Shown one piece after another: positions 17,624 through 27,630 of a DNA stretch of 64,000 nucleotides; the first letter of the stretch is position 1; the number at the start of each line of letters is the position of its first letter. The notes beneath the pieces were generated by a model. That model did no database searches and had not been told where the DNA came from. It saw only the letters and a list, made by a program, of their open reading frames with translations. The translations under genes were made by a program, and so were the position numbers. The stretch is from Arthrobacter sp. Bi26. GTDB lineage: Bacteria; Actinomycetota; Actinomycetes; Actinomycetales; Micrococcaceae. The stretch covers positions 1 through 64,000 of the forward strand of contig NZ_CAKKMF010000014.1 of assembly GCF_918697925.1 (NCBI RefSeq), read 5' to 3'.

Positions 17624-18568
17624 TCAGCCCGAAAAAGGGCCGGCGTAGCGGAAGGTGCCGCTGACGCCGCCGGGCCAGACGGCGAGCGGCAGCAGCTGGA
17701 AGTGCGCGCCCCAGCCGGCCTCCGGTGGTGCCACCCCGAGCGATGTGGACGGTACAAAGCCGAAGCGGGAGTAGTAGTCGGGGCTGCCCAGCAGCGCGAT
17801 CCCCCGCTCCCCCGCGGCGTTGGCCCGCGCCACGGTTTCGTTCATGAGCGCGGTGCCGATGCCGTGGCGCTGCAGCCGGGGCACCACCCCGATCGGCCCG
17901 AGCCCGAGCAGCTCCAGTTCGCCCACCCAGCCGCGGGTACTGATCACGTGCCCCACGATTTCGCCGTTGAGTTCGGCAACGACGCTGAACTCGGGGAGGT
18001 ATTCCTGGCTCTCGAACAGCTGGGCCAGCAGCTTCACCTCTTCGGGTTCGCCGTCCACGTGATGCCCCGTGACGGGTGAAATGGCAAACGCGGCGGCTGT
18101 CAGGGCGAGGATGGCCGGGCGGTCCGCCGGTTCCTCGCTGCGCAACACGAGGTCCGGTGCCGGCTTGTGCTCCCCATGGTCTGCGACCAGTTCGTGCAGA
18201 ATCTCCAGAGCACGGTCGGCGTCGGCCACGGGGACCAGCAGGTGGTCATGGTGGAAGCCGGCCAGGACGTTGCAGCTGATCTTCGCCTCGGTCAGGGCGG
18301 CGCTGACGGCTGCCGTCAGGCCGATCGCCTCAAGCGACGAGTGCACCTGGAGCGTAATCCACGCTGCGACGAAGTCGTAGGAGAGCCCCAGGCTGTCTGC
18401 TTCGTCCCGCGGCAGCACAACGGTCAGCCCTTCCGCCTCACGGACGGCAGCCGCGATTGCCCCGGCCAGGGGTCTGCCGTGCGGCCACAGGGCGTAGACG
18501 TAGTCGCCCTCGCGCAGTTCGGGGTGCATGGTGGCCAGGAGGGTGTGCAGGTCCTTTTCAGCTGTCAT
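17624..18568 (-). CDS. ACT domain fused to GNAT N-acetyltransferase
   Basis: The product is 314 aa. Residues 1-~135 match the small ACT-type proteins of COG3602 (EGLTVVLPRDEADSLGLSYD, LEAIGLTAAVSAALTEAKIS, CNVLAGFHHDHLLVPVADAD), which usually stand alone. Residues ~140-314 are a YhbS-like GNAT acetyltransferase (DLVLRSEEPADRPAILALTA), with the acetyl-CoA loop VVPRLQRHGIGTALM (Q/R-x-x-G-x-G/A) and LGSPDYYSRFGFVP near the C-terminus. An amino-acid ligand may gate acetyl transfer, but the substrate is unknown. A TAGACT box 6 nt before ATG suggests a leaderless mRNA. Confidence 0.85.
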   Translation of the reverse strand: MTAEKDLHTLLATMHPELREGDYVYALWPHGRPLAGAIAAAVREAEGLTVVLPRDEADSLGLSYDFVAAWITLQVHSSLEAIGLTAAVSAALTEAKISCNVLAGFHHDHLLVPVADADRALEILHELVADHGEHKPAPDLVLRSEEPADRPAILALTAAAFAISPVTGHHVDGEPEEVKLLAQLFESQEYLPEFSVVAELNGEIVGHVISTRGWVGELELLGLGPIGVVPRLQRHGIGTALMNETVARANAAGERGIALLGSPDYYSRFGFVPSTSLGVAPPEAGWGAHFQLLPLAVWPGGVSGTFRYAGPFSG

Positions 18569-18574
18569 GGAGCC

Positions 18575-18580
18575 AGTCTA
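18575..18580 (-). promoter_or_regulatory. probable -10 box of a leaderless transcript (ACT-GNAT gene)
   Basis: On the minus strand TAGACT is followed by 6 nt (GGCTCC) and ATG at 18568, with no ribosome-binding site. Confidence 0.45.
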
Positions 18581-18692
18581 GGCGCGGGGCCCTGCGCACC
18601 TGCCCCTTCCCGGCGCCCCCGCGGCTTCCGGCAACGAAAACGGCGGCTGCTCCCCCGGAGGGGAACAGCCGCCGCCGAAAGCTCGGATCAGG

Positions 18693-20156
18693 CTACTTGG
18701 AGTCGGCCGGAACAGCTTCCTTGGTGTCGTTTTTGGCTTCAGGCTTGGCTTCGGCCTTGGCGGGTTCCGGAGCAGCGGCCGGCTTCGGGGCCGGCGTCGC
18801 TGCGGCCACGAAGGCGCCGCGCGGGTTGTCCAGGTCCATCAGCTGCGTGGTGTCGCGGCCCAGGAAGAAGGCCCACAGCCAGCCGGAGATCACGCGGATC
18901 TTGCGCTCCACGGTGGGGATGGCCATGCCGTGGTAGCCACGGTGTGCCAGCCAGGCCAGCGGGCCCTTGAGGCCGATGCGGCCAACCAGGTTGATGTTGG
19001 CCACGCCCTTCCATTCGCCGAAGCCGGCGACGGCGCCGAGGTTCTTGTGCTTGTAGTCCTTGAGCGGCTTGTCCCAGCGGGAGGCCCACAGGTTCTTGGC
19101 CAGGCGCTTGGACTGGCGCAGGGCGTGCTGGGCGTTCGGCACGCAGGTGCCGTCCGGCAGGCCGCTGCCCGTGAGGTCGGGGACGGCAGCGACATCGCCG
19201 GCAGCCCAGGCGTTGTCGATGATGCCCTCGTCGCCTGCGATGCGCAGGTCGGCCAGGACGCGGACGCGGCCGCGCGGCTCGAGCGGGAAGTCGGTGGAGC
19301 GGACCATCGGGTTGGCCTGCACGCCGGCAGTCCAGACCAGGGTGTCAGTCTCGAATTCCTGGGCCGGGCTCTTGTCCGGGAGGTTGATGAGCTTCAGGGA
19401 ACCCTCGGCGTTGTCGAGGGAGGTGTTCAGCAGGACCTCGATGCCGCGGCTGCGGAGGTGTTCGACCACCCATACGGCCTGCGGTGCCGTGACCTCGGGC
19501 ATGATGCGGCCCATGGCCTCGACCAGGACGAAGCGGACTTCCTCCTGCTTGACGCGCGGGTTGTTCTTGACCGCGGCGCGGGCGAGGTCTTCCATTTCGG
19601 TGATGCACTCGATGCCGGCGAAGCCGCCGCCGACGACGACGAACGTCAGGGCGCGGGCGCGCTCAACGGGGTCCGTCATGAGGGAGCCGGTCTCGATGCG
19701 CTCGAGAACCTTGTTGCGCAGGGCGACAGCCTCTTCGATGGTCTTCAGGCCGATGCCCTTTTCCGCGAGGCCCTTGATGGGGAACGTGCGGGTGATGGCG
19801 CCGGCGGCCAGGACGACGTCGAAGTACGGCACCTCGAAGGTGTCGCCGCCGTCGGAGGGTGCGACCACTGCCGTGCGGTTGGCGTGGTCGATTGAGGTGA
19901 CGCGGCCCTGGATGAGCTCCGTCTGCTTCAGGTGCTGGCGGTGCGAGACGACTGCGTGGCGCGCCTCGATGTTGCCGCCGGCAACTTCCGGCAGGAAGGG
20001 CTGGTAGGTCATGTAGGGCAGCGGATCCACGAGGGTGACAATGCCACCAGCATTCGCGATCTTTTTCTGAAGTTTAAGGGCTACATACAGGCCGACGTAC
20101 CCGCCGCCGACGACGAGTACCCGGGGACGGTCCTGGAGCTGAAGGGAGGATGCCAT
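18693..20156 (-). CDS. ndh: type II NADH dehydrogenase (NDH-2)
   Basis: The product is 487 aa. This single-subunit flavoenzyme passes electrons from NADH to menaquinone without pumping protons. FAD-binding VLVVGGGYVGLYVALKL lies at residues ~14-30. NADH-binding ALTFVVVGGGFAGIECITEM is near 168-187. The second FAD contact is IDNAWAAGDVAAVPD, and AQHALRQSKRLAKN is the NDH-2 helix. Near the C-terminus KIRVISGWLWAFFLGRDTTQ is the amphipathic membrane anchor. The last ~55 residues are an Ala/Pro/Lys-rich tail (TPAPKPAAAPEPAKAEAKPE) of unknown role. It has its own leaderless-type start (TATTCT, 6 nt, ATG). Confidence 0.93.
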   Translation of the reverse strand: MASSLQLQDRPRVLVVGGGYVGLYVALKLQKKIANAGGIVTLVDPLPYMTYQPFLPEVAGGNIEARHAVVSHRQHLKQTELIQGRVTSIDHANRTAVVAPSDGGDTFEVPYFDVVLAAGAITRTFPIKGLAEKGIGLKTIEEAVALRNKVLERIETGSLMTDPVERARALTFVVVGGGFAGIECITEMEDLARAAVKNNPRVKQEEVRFVLVEAMGRIMPEVTAPQAVWVVEHLRSRGIEVLLNTSLDNAEGSLKLINLPDKSPAQEFETDTLVWTAGVQANPMVRSTDFPLEPRGRVRVLADLRIAGDEGIIDNAWAAGDVAAVPDLTGSGLPDGTCVPNAQHALRQSKRLAKNLWASRWDKPLKDYKHKNLGAVAGFGEWKGVANINLVGRIGLKGPLAWLAHRGYHGMAIPTVERKIRVISGWLWAFFLGRDTTQLMDLDNPRGAFVAAATPAPKPAAAPEPAKAEAKPEAKNDTKEAVPADSK

Positions 20157-20162
20157 GCGTCA

Positions 20163-20168
20163 AGAATA
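20163..20168 (-). promoter_or_regulatory. ndh: probable -10 box of a leaderless transcript (ndh)
   Basis: On the minus strand TATTCT is followed by TGACGC and then ATG at 20156. Confidence 0.5.
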
Positions 20169-20194
20169 CAGTAGTTTGTGAAAACCTTCACTAA

Positions 20195-21589
20195 CTACGA
20201 CGGGTTGCTGGAGTCCACCGGGTTGGCGGCCCCGGGTTCGGCCTTGGCCGGACCACCGGGCCCGCGCTTCGGCGGCGTTCGCATGGCGGCCCGCAACTGG
20301 ACGGCAGCGGCCACTACGATTCCCACGAGCAGGCAGCCGAAGCCCAGGACGACGACGGCCGGCAGGGCGCTGTTCAGCTGGGACGGCTTCTCCGCGACCG
20401 GCACGGTCGCCTCGGGCAGGGTGGGGACAGCGCTGGAGGGCGCGGCCGCCGCCGCCGGTGCTGTCGTGGCGAGGTTTCCCCGCCGGTGGACGCGGATCCA
20501 GTCCGAAATCGACCCCAGCGGATTGACCTTGGTTTCCGGGACATCGGCCTTGAGGGCGGCCTCGGCGTTCAGCACCCCGAAGCCGTAAAGCGGATCCTTC
20601 CCGGGCGCCCCGGCGTCCTTGGCCGTGCTCACGATCCTGTTGATGACCTGGCTCGCGGACATTTCGGGCCATTTGGAGCGGATCAGGGCAGCGACGCCGG
20701 AAACGATGGGTGTGGCCCCGGAGGTGCCCGCCCACTCGGCATAGCCGCCGCCGGGCATGCCGCCGGCCAGGTCCTCGGCGGGAGCGGCGACGCCGATGCT
20801 GATGCCCTGGGAGGAGGAGTCGATACTGGCCGCGCCGGCGCGGTCCAGACCGGCGACCGTCAGGACGCCGGGAATCGTGGCCGGCGCGCCGACCTGGACG
20901 TTGCCGCCCACGCGGTTGCCCGCGGCGGCGACGATCACGACGTCCTTCTGTTCGGCGTAGAGGAAGGCCGCGTCCCAGCTCTGCGGCCATTCCGGTGACG
21001 TGCTGCCGAGGGAGATGTTGATGACGCGGGCGCCGTTGTCGACCGCCCAGCGCACTGCCTCCGGGATCTGGTCCTGGTCGCTCTTGCCGCCCGGGTTGGC
21101 GGAACCCAGCCAGGTGGAAACGGACAGCAGCTGGGCTTCCGGGGCGACGCCGACGATCCCGTCCGGGCCAACTACAGCCCCGGGTGCGGCGCTGGCAGTT
21201 GGTTTGGCGGTCGCGTCGGGCGCCTGATGCCCGCGCCCGGCGAGCATGGTGGCCACTAAGGTGCCGTGTTCGGGTTTGGCCCCGATGCTCGCCTGGCCGT
21301 TGGGATTGCCGGCGCCGGAGATGTCGGTGCCGCCGGCAAGCACGCCAGCGAGGTCCAGATGCTGGCCGTCGATGCCGCTGTCAATCACGGCGACTTTGAC
21401 GCCGGCTCCCTTGGATACGTCCCAGGCTTTGGTGATGCCGGACTCGGCGAGCCAGTATTCCTTATCCCGCCAGGAGTCGGCGTAGGCGGGCGCGGCCAAG
21501 GTCAGCGCCGCCGTAGACGCTCCGCCGGCAAGGGCCAAGGCCATCAACGCGGAGGCGGTCCGGCGGCGCCGGGCTGTTGCTCTGGTCAT
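20195..21589 (-). CDS. mycosin-like S8 (subtilisin) serine protease, membrane-anchored
   Basis: The product is 464 aa. A signal peptide (ASALMALALAGGASTAALTL, to about residue 37) precedes a subtilisin domain with the triad Asp70 (VAVIDSGIDG), His108 (PEHGTLVATM) and Ser290 (AGTSGATPIVSG). A Pro/Ala linker leads to one C-terminal transmembrane helix (VVVLGFGCLLVGIVVAAAVQ, ~415-434) and a basic cytoplasmic tail. This layout is that of mycosins, which usually accompany type VII secretion genes. No ESX component is nearby, so the substrate is unknown. The start at 21589 lies 66 nt after the ppx stop. Confidence 0.88.
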   Translation of the reverse strand: MTRATARRRRTASALMALALAGGASTAALTLAAPAYADSWRDKEYWLAESGITKAWDVSKGAGVKVAVIDSGIDGQHLDLAGVLAGGTDISGAGNPNGQASIGAKPEHGTLVATMLAGRGHQAPDATAKPTASAAPGAVVGPDGIVGVAPEAQLLSVSTWLGSANPGGKSDQDQIPEAVRWAVDNGARVINISLGSTSPEWPQSWDAAFLYAEQKDVVIVAAAGNRVGGNVQVGAPATIPGVLTVAGLDRAGAASIDSSSQGISIGVAAPAEDLAGGMPGGGYAEWAGTSGATPIVSGVAALIRSKWPEMSASQVINRIVSTAKDAGAPGKDPLYGFGVLNAEAALKADVPETKVNPLGSISDWIRVHRRGNLATTAPAAAAAPSSAVPTLPEATVPVAEKPSQLNSALPAVVVLGFGCLLVGIVVAAAVQLRAAMRTPPKRGPGGPAKAEPGAANPVDSSNPS

Positions 21590-21654
21590 TCAGGTCCTAT
21601 CGGCGGATGCACCAGCGGCAAGGCGCGCGCGGAGGCACAACTGCTGGGGCGGGA

Positions 21655-22638
21655 TCATCGGATGCTGAGGGCAATTCCGTCAAGAATATCGTGTTCACTG
21701 CTCACGGCCGTGGTGATGCGCCCGCCCGTGACATCGGCCAGGCGTTGCAGGATCCGCCGCCAAACGAGGCCGCCGGCGCCGATCACATCCACCCGCCCTG
21801 GGTGCATGTACGGCAGCGCGGCCCGCTCCTCCCGGGTCATTTCGAGCAGCTCGGTGCATGCCTTCCGGACCGCGTCCAGGTCCAGTTCGGTGCCGTGGAT
21901 CGCGGCCGGCGAATACTCCGGCAGGCGCAGCGCGTGCGCCGTGATGGTGGTGACGGAACCGGCCACGCCGACGACGACGGTGGCGCGTTCCAGCGGAACG
22001 GTCCGTGCCGCCTCGCTGATGGCGGCGTCGACGTCGGCCTCGGCCGCTGCGATCTGCTCCGGCGTGGGCGGATCGCTGCGCAGGTGCCGTTCGGTCATCC
22101 GGACGCAGCCGACGTCGACCGAGCGGGCGGCGATGACGCCGCCGGCGTCGCCCAGCACAAACTCCGTGCTTCCGCCGCCGAGGTCGACCACCAGCACGGG
22201 GTCCTCCCCGCGGGAGGGCAGGACGCTGCTGGCGCCGGCGAAGGACAGCGCGGCTTCCTCGTCTCCGGTGATCACCTCGGGCTCGACGCCGAGGATGGCG
22301 CGGATGCCGTCGACGAAGACCTGCCGGTTGCTGGCATCGCGGGTGGCGGAGGTGGCCACGAAGCGCACTTTGGCTGCGCCGTGCTCGCGGATGAGGGCGG
22401 CGTAGTCCCGGGTCGCGGCGAAGGTGCGCTCAAGCGCTTCCTGGGCCAGTTCACCCGTAGAGTCCACGCCCTGGCCCAGCCGGACCACGCGCATTTCCCG
22501 CACGATGTCGGTCAGCCGCGGTGTGGGCTGCCCGGTTGCGCCGCCTGCGCCAGCATCTGGGTTCGCATCTGCGTTCGCATCTGCGATGAGTAGGCGGATC
22601 GAGTTGGTGCCGCAGTCGATGGCCGCGACCCGGGTCAT
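21655..22638 (-). CDS. ppx: exopolyphosphatase / Ppx-GppA family phosphatase
   Basis: The product is 327 aa, the short (two-domain) actinobacterial type, predicted to hydrolyse polyphosphate or (p)ppGpp-related nucleotides. Phosphate-1 loop VAAIDCGTNSIRLLIAD begins at residue 4. VVDLGGGSTEFVLGD is the phosphate-2 motif, and VGVAGSVTTITAHAL is the ATP-type motif. GAGGLVWRRIL lies near the end. It has no C-terminal HD domain like the E. coli enzyme. ATG overlaps the DUF501 stop by 4 bp. The eno-ftsB-DUF501-ppx order is widely conserved in actinobacteria. Confidence 0.92.
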   Translation of the reverse strand: MTRVAAIDCGTNSIRLLIADANADANPDAGAGGATGQPTPRLTDIVREMRVVRLGQGVDSTGELAQEALERTFAATRDYAALIREHGAAKVRFVATSATRDASNRQVFVDGIRAILGVEPEVITGDEEAALSFAGASSVLPSRGEDPVLVVDLGGGSTEFVLGDAGGVIAARSVDVGCVRMTERHLRSDPPTPEQIAAAEADVDAAISEAARTVPLERATVVVGVAGSVTTITAHALRLPEYSPAAIHGTELDLDAVRKACTELLEMTREERAALPYMHPGRVDVIGAGGLVWRRILQRLADVTGGRITTAVSSEHDILDGIALSIR

Positions 22639-23405
22639 CTGGACTCCCCCGTGCCGGCGGCGCCGGCATTCTCAGCAGCGCCGGCGTCGGCGGCGCCGCG
22701 GGACTTGCGGACCGGCGCGGGCCGGCCCACGATCTCCGGCAGGCCTTGCGGACCATGGCGGCTGAGGTCCCGGGACGGGGCCTCGCCGCCGGTGTCCCAG
22801 GCGCCGTCGCAGTAGCAGCGGTCCACGGTCCACCATTCGGCGATGGCGGCGATCGACTCGTCCCCGAGCGGGTTCACTCCCGGGCCCGCGGCCAGCGAGT
22901 GCCCCACGAGGACGTGAAGGCATTTGACGCGCGTCGGCATTCCGCCGGCCGAGACGCCGTCGATTTCCGGAACGGCACCGATGCCGGAGCGCGCGCCGAT
23001 CTCGGCACGGGAGACCAGGTATGCCTCGTGGGCGGCACGGTACCGGTCCGCGAGCCCGGTGTCCGCGGCGAGCCGGTCGTTCATTTCGTTCATCAGCCCG
23101 GCGGCCTCCAGCCGCGATACCGCCGAGGTGATCACCGGGTGCGTGAGGTAGAACGTGGTGGGGAACGGCGTACCGTTGCTGAGCCGCGGCGAGGTGGCAG
23201 CCACGAGCGGGTTACCGCAGACGCAGCGGGCCGGGATTTCGACGACGTCGCGCACGGGCCGGCCCAGCTGGCGGCTCAGGACCTCGAGGTCGTGCGGCGA
23301 CGGCACGCGGGAGGCCTCCGGGACGCTTGCCCTGTGCCGTGGCGCCGACGTCGGGGCGCCGTCGTTCTCGTCCGTTCGGTTCTGGTCCACTCGGTTCTCG
23401 TCCAC
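22635..23405 (-). CDS. DUF501 domain protein
   Basis: The product is 256 aa. The ~45-residue N-terminal region is polar and repetitive (DENRVDQNRTDENDGAPTSA). The DUF501 core follows (DLEVLSRQLGRPVRDVVEIP, then ARCVCGNPLVAATSPRLSNG), with CVCG, KCLH and DRCYCDG cysteines and a His that could bind metal. GTG at 23405 is preferred to TTG at 23450 because GGAAGG lies 10 nt upstream. The biochemical role is unknown. Its position between ftsB and ppx is conserved across actinobacteria, which suggests a link to envelope growth or division, but that is inference. Confidence 0.85.
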   Translation of the reverse strand: MDENRVDQNRTDENDGAPTSAPRHRASVPEASRVPSPHDLEVLSRQLGRPVRDVVEIPARCVCGNPLVAATSPRLSNGTPFPTTFYLTHPVITSAVSRLEAAGLMNEMNDRLAADTGLADRYRAAHEAYLVSRAEIGARSGIGAVPEIDGVSAGGMPTRVKCLHVLVGHSLAAGPGVNPLGDESIAAIAEWWTVDRCYCDGAWDTGGEAPSRDLSRHGPQGLPEIVGRPAPVRKSRGAADAGAAENAGAAGTGESR

Positions 23406-23471
23406 GGGAGTGGCACCTTCCTGCCCTGTTCCGGATTGTCCGCGGGACAATCCCGGCGGCGGGCGCCGCTT

Positions 23472-24245
23472 CTAGTCTGTTGCCGATCGCCTGATGGACT
23501 CCCAGAGGGAGTCCACCCACGGCAGGTTGGCCGGGTCTTGTGCTGATGCTGCACCCGCCGTGCCACTGGACTGTGCGGCAGGAAGATCGCTGCCGAATAC
23601 CCAGTAGCCCGTCTCTCCGGGCATAACCATGTTAATGCGGTCGCGGGCCTGCTGTTTCACGTAGTTGGGATCCTGCCACCGCGAAACCTGGCGTTTGAGG
23701 TCCTCCTGCTTGGTTTGCTTGGCCGCGATGTCGGCCTGCAGCGCCGCGATTTCGGCGCGTTTGTCGAGGAAGATCTTGACCGTGGGGGCCAGCAGGATGG
23801 TGATGGCAATCATCACGACGCCGAGCGCAAGCAGCCGGCCCGAGAACGCCTTGGCGGGCACCGGGTCGAGGGATTCGTCCGCACCCCCTGCGGCTGTCCG
23901 GCCCGTGGCCTTGCCGCCAGCCTTCCCGGGTGCCGGCCGGGTTGCCGGTTTCGCGGCGGATGCTGCTGGTGTTGTTCCAGGTGCTGCTGCAGGCCGGCGT
24001 TTGCCGGCGGCGGGAGCTGCGGCGCCGGAACCGTTGGCGGCTGCCTTGCCCGCTGCGGGGGCAGCCGCACGTGGAGAGGCAGGCGAAGCGCCGGAGGGCG
24101 CGGCCGGCGTCGGAGCGGCGCTGCGGGAGCCGCCAAAGTCCGCCTGGATGACTTCGCCGCCGTCGTCTGCCGCCCCCAAGCCTGTGCCCGCGGGTTTGGC
24201 GGCCGCAGGCGTAGCCCGGGGAACATTGGGGCGTCGGGTAGCCAT
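23472..24245 (-). CDS. ftsB: septum formation initiator FtsB/DivIC-type protein
   Basis: The product is 257 aa. The N-terminal ~125 residues are a disordered Ala/Pro/Gly tract (PAPGKAGGKATGRTAAGGAD). One transmembrane helix (LALGVVMIAITILLAPTVKI, ~140-160) leads to a coiled coil (AEIAALQADIAAKQTKQEDL) and the conserved YVKQQARDRINMVMPGETGY segment. In the divisome FtsB bridges FtsL and FtsQ and helps activate septal peptidoglycan synthesis. The long cytoplasmic tail is typical of actinobacterial members. AAGGAG precedes ATG at 24245. The eno terminator lies just upstream, so expression needs readthrough or a promoter within the short gap. Confidence 0.9.
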   Translation of the reverse strand: MATRRPNVPRATPAAAKPAGTGLGAADDGGEVIQADFGGSRSAAPTPAAPSGASPASPRAAAPAAGKAAANGSGAAAPAAGKRRPAAAPGTTPAASAAKPATRPAPGKAGGKATGRTAAGGADESLDPVPAKAFSGRLLALGVVMIAITILLAPTVKIFLDKRAEIAALQADIAAKQTKQEDLKRQVSRWQDPNYVKQQARDRINMVMPGETGYWVFGSDLPAAQSSGTAGAASAQDPANLPWVDSLWESIRRSATD

Positions 24246-24264
24246 GTCACTCCTTCAAAAGCGG

Positions 24265-24312
24265 ACCAAAAACAGAACCGGTGGCCATGGTCTTTCAACC
24301 ATAGCCACCGGT
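24265..24312 (-). terminator. eno terminator
   Basis: On the minus strand a hairpin (24277-24312; 9 bp, one mismatch, then 5 bp) is followed by TTCTGTTTTT. It is a canonical intrinsic terminator 20 nt beyond the eno stop, in front of ftsB. Confidence 0.85.
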
Positions 24313-24331
24313 TACCGGTTTTCGCGGCTAA

Positions 24332-25732
<1,401 letters not shown>

Positions 25733-25797
25733 TTACGGAAACCTATCCAAACCCCGGACGTCATGATGCCGGCGCTATGGTGCCGGCGCTGCTGTGC

Positions 25798-26454
25798 CTA
25801 CGGCCTTGAGCCGTTGCTGTCCTGGAAACGGCGGAGGGCTCCGCGGAGGGCGCGCTCGGCGTCGAGCCCGCCGGCCCGGGCACCCGCCACGATCCCGAAC
25901 AGCAGGTCGCCGAGTTCCGTCTCGGTGGCCGGGATCTCGACGGCGGCGCCGCCCGTGTCCGCCGCCAGGTTCGCGCGTTCGGCCCGGTCCAGGAGCTTTT
26001 GGGCCCGGGCAAGGGCCGGCAGCGCGGCGGGAACGCCGTCGAAGACGTGGCCGTGTTCGGGTTTCTCGGCCTTCTTGACGGCATCCCATTTCAGGACGAT
26101 CTCCTCCACCGTTGCCGGGAAGGAATCCTGCAGCGAGCCGTCGGGCCTGAAGACGTGCGGGTTGCGCCGGATCATCTTGGCCATCAGTGCGCGGGCGACG
26201 TCGTCGAGGTCAAAGGCGCCGCGTTCCTCGGCGAGCCGGGCGTGCAGGACCACCTGAAGCAGCACATCGCCCAGCTCGGACTTCAGTTCGGCGTCGCCGC
26301 CGGCCGTCTCGATGGTCTCCGCGACCTCATAGGCCTCCTCCAGGAGGTACTCCACAAGGGATTCGTGGGTAAGGGCACCCATCCAGGGGCAGTGGGCGCG
26401 CAGCTCGCTAATGCAATCGACCAGCGCGCCCACGGCGTTGTCCTCGTTAGCCAA
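25798..26454 (-). CDS. mazG: MazG nucleoside triphosphate pyrophosphohydrolase
   Basis: The product is 218 aa. It hydrolyses (d)NTPs to NMP and PPi and may remove aberrant nucleotides. The motif LLEEAYEVAETIE (EExxE) and later KSELGDVLLQVVLHARLAEE (ExxD) form the Mg site of the MazG helical fold. CPWMGALTHESLVEYLLEEA is the family start; the usual CPWD/Q-x-x-T-H form is changed to CPWMGALTH. A second half-domain (ETELGDLLFGIVAGARAGGL) is present but lacks a full EExxE. The TTG start at 26454 overlaps the end of add by 8 bp. Confidence 0.88.
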   Translation of the reverse strand: MANEDNAVGALVDCISELRAHCPWMGALTHESLVEYLLEEAYEVAETIETAGGDAELKSELGDVLLQVVLHARLAEERGAFDLDDVARALMAKMIRRNPHVFRPDGSLQDSFPATVEEIVLKWDAVKKAEKPEHGHVFDGVPAALPALARAQKLLDRAERANLAADTGGAAVEIPATETELGDLLFGIVAGARAGGLDAERALRGALRRFQDSNGSRP

Positions 26455-27598
26455 GGTCGGCGTAGGCCTCGTTGATGTATTCCACCAGTGCTTCCTTCTC
26501 CTCGAGCGGGAGGAAGGCGGCCTCGGCTGCGTTCAGCGTCAGTTCCAGCAGGTCGTCGAGGTCGTAATCGAACGTCTCCACGAGGAGCTCGAACTCGTCG
26601 GTCAGCGTGACGCCGCTCATGAGCCGGTTGTCGGTGTTGATGGTGACGTTGAAGCCCAGCTGGTAGAGCATGTCCAGCGGGTGGCTTTCGATGCCCTCGC
26701 CGAAGCCGGCGATGGCGCCGGTCTGCAGGTTCGAGGACGGGCAGATTTCCAGGGCGATGCCGCGGTCGCGGACCCAGCTGGCGAGCTCGCCCAGGGTCAC
26801 CATGCCGATGGTGTCGTTGACTTCGTCGCCCCCGGCGTCTTCGTCCTCTTCGAATTCGATCGTGACGTCTTCAGCGATCCGCACGCCGTGGCCCAGGCGC
26901 AGGGCCCGGCCGTCGACAAGCGCCGACTGGATGCTTTCCAGGCCGGCTGCTTCGCCGGCGTGGACGGTGGCCGGGAAGTTGTGCTGGGCCAGGTAGGTGA
27001 AGGCGTCCTTGAAACGGGACGGCAGGAAGCCGTCCTCGGCACCGGCGATATCGAAGCCGACGGCGCCGTTGTTGCGGTGGCGGACAGCCAGTTCGGCGAT
27101 CTCCTGGCCGCGGTCGGCGTGGCGCATGGCGGTGATGAGCTGGCCCACCTGGATGTCACGGCCGGTCTCGGCCACGGCGTCCACGCCGGCTTCGAGACCT
27201 GCCTGCACGGCTTCGACCACTTCGTCCAGGTTCAGGCCCTTCTGCAGGTGCTGTTCGGGGGCCCAGCGCACTTCGCCGTACACGACGCCGTCGTCGGCCA
27301 GGTCTTCGACGAATTCCTTCGCGACGCGGAACAGGCCTTCCTTGGTCTGCATCACGGCGATGGTGTGGTCGAAGGTCTCGAGGTAACGGACCAGGGAGCC
27401 GGAGTCGGCGGATTCGCGGAACCACTCCCCCAGGGCGACGGGGTCCGTGGAGGGCAGCGTGTGGCCGGCGGCCTCCGCGAGTTCAATGATGGTGGCCGGG
27501 CGGAGTCCGCCATCCAAGTGGTCGTGAAGGGAAACCTTGGGAAGGCCCTTCAGGTCGAATTCGAGGTCAGGGGCAGCGTCAGGAATAGTCTCAGTCAC
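26447..27598 (-). CDS. add: adenosine deaminase
   Basis: The product is 383 aa. It converts adenosine to inosine in purine salvage. It has the Zn-binding SLHDHLDGGLRP (an H-x-H variant with D-G-G-L), VHAGEAAGLESI (His and Glu), RLGHGVRIAED, and LEICPSSNLQTGAIAGF, ending in NTDNRLMSGVTLTDEFE. The H-D-H-L-D-G form is usual for actinobacterial Add. GTG at 27598 stands 6 nt after a TATGGT box, so the mRNA may be leaderless. mazG overlaps its 3' end, so both act in nucleotide metabolism. Confidence 0.92.
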   Translation of the reverse strand: MTETIPDAAPDLEFDLKGLPKVSLHDHLDGGLRPATIIELAEAAGHTLPSTDPVALGEWFRESADSGSLVRYLETFDHTIAVMQTKEGLFRVAKEFVEDLADDGVVYGEVRWAPEQHLQKGLNLDEVVEAVQAGLEAGVDAVAETGRDIQVGQLITAMRHADRGQEIAELAVRHRNNGAVGFDIAGAEDGFLPSRFKDAFTYLAQHNFPATVHAGEAAGLESIQSALVDGRALRLGHGVRIAEDVTIEFEEDEDAGGDEVNDTIGMVTLGELASWVRDRGIALEICPSSNLQTGAIAGFGEGIESHPLDMLYQLGFNVTINTDNRLMSGVTLTDEFELLVETFDYDLDDLLELTLNAAEAAFLPLEEKEALVEYINEAYADLG

Positions 27599-27604
27599 GT
27601 TCCA

Positions 27605-27610
27605 ACCATA
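27605..27610 (-). promoter_or_regulatory. add: probable -10 box of a leaderless transcript (add)
   Basis: On the minus strand TATGGT is followed by TGGAAC and then GTG at 27598. Confidence 0.45.
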
Positions 27611-27630
27611 GGGTCGGAGCGCGCGGGACG

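Noticed and set aside
20195-23450. Hidden type VII secretion locus near the mycosin-like gene
   Set aside because: Neighbouring genes are ppx, DUF501 and ndh; no WXG100, EccB, EccC or EccD-like protein is encoded.
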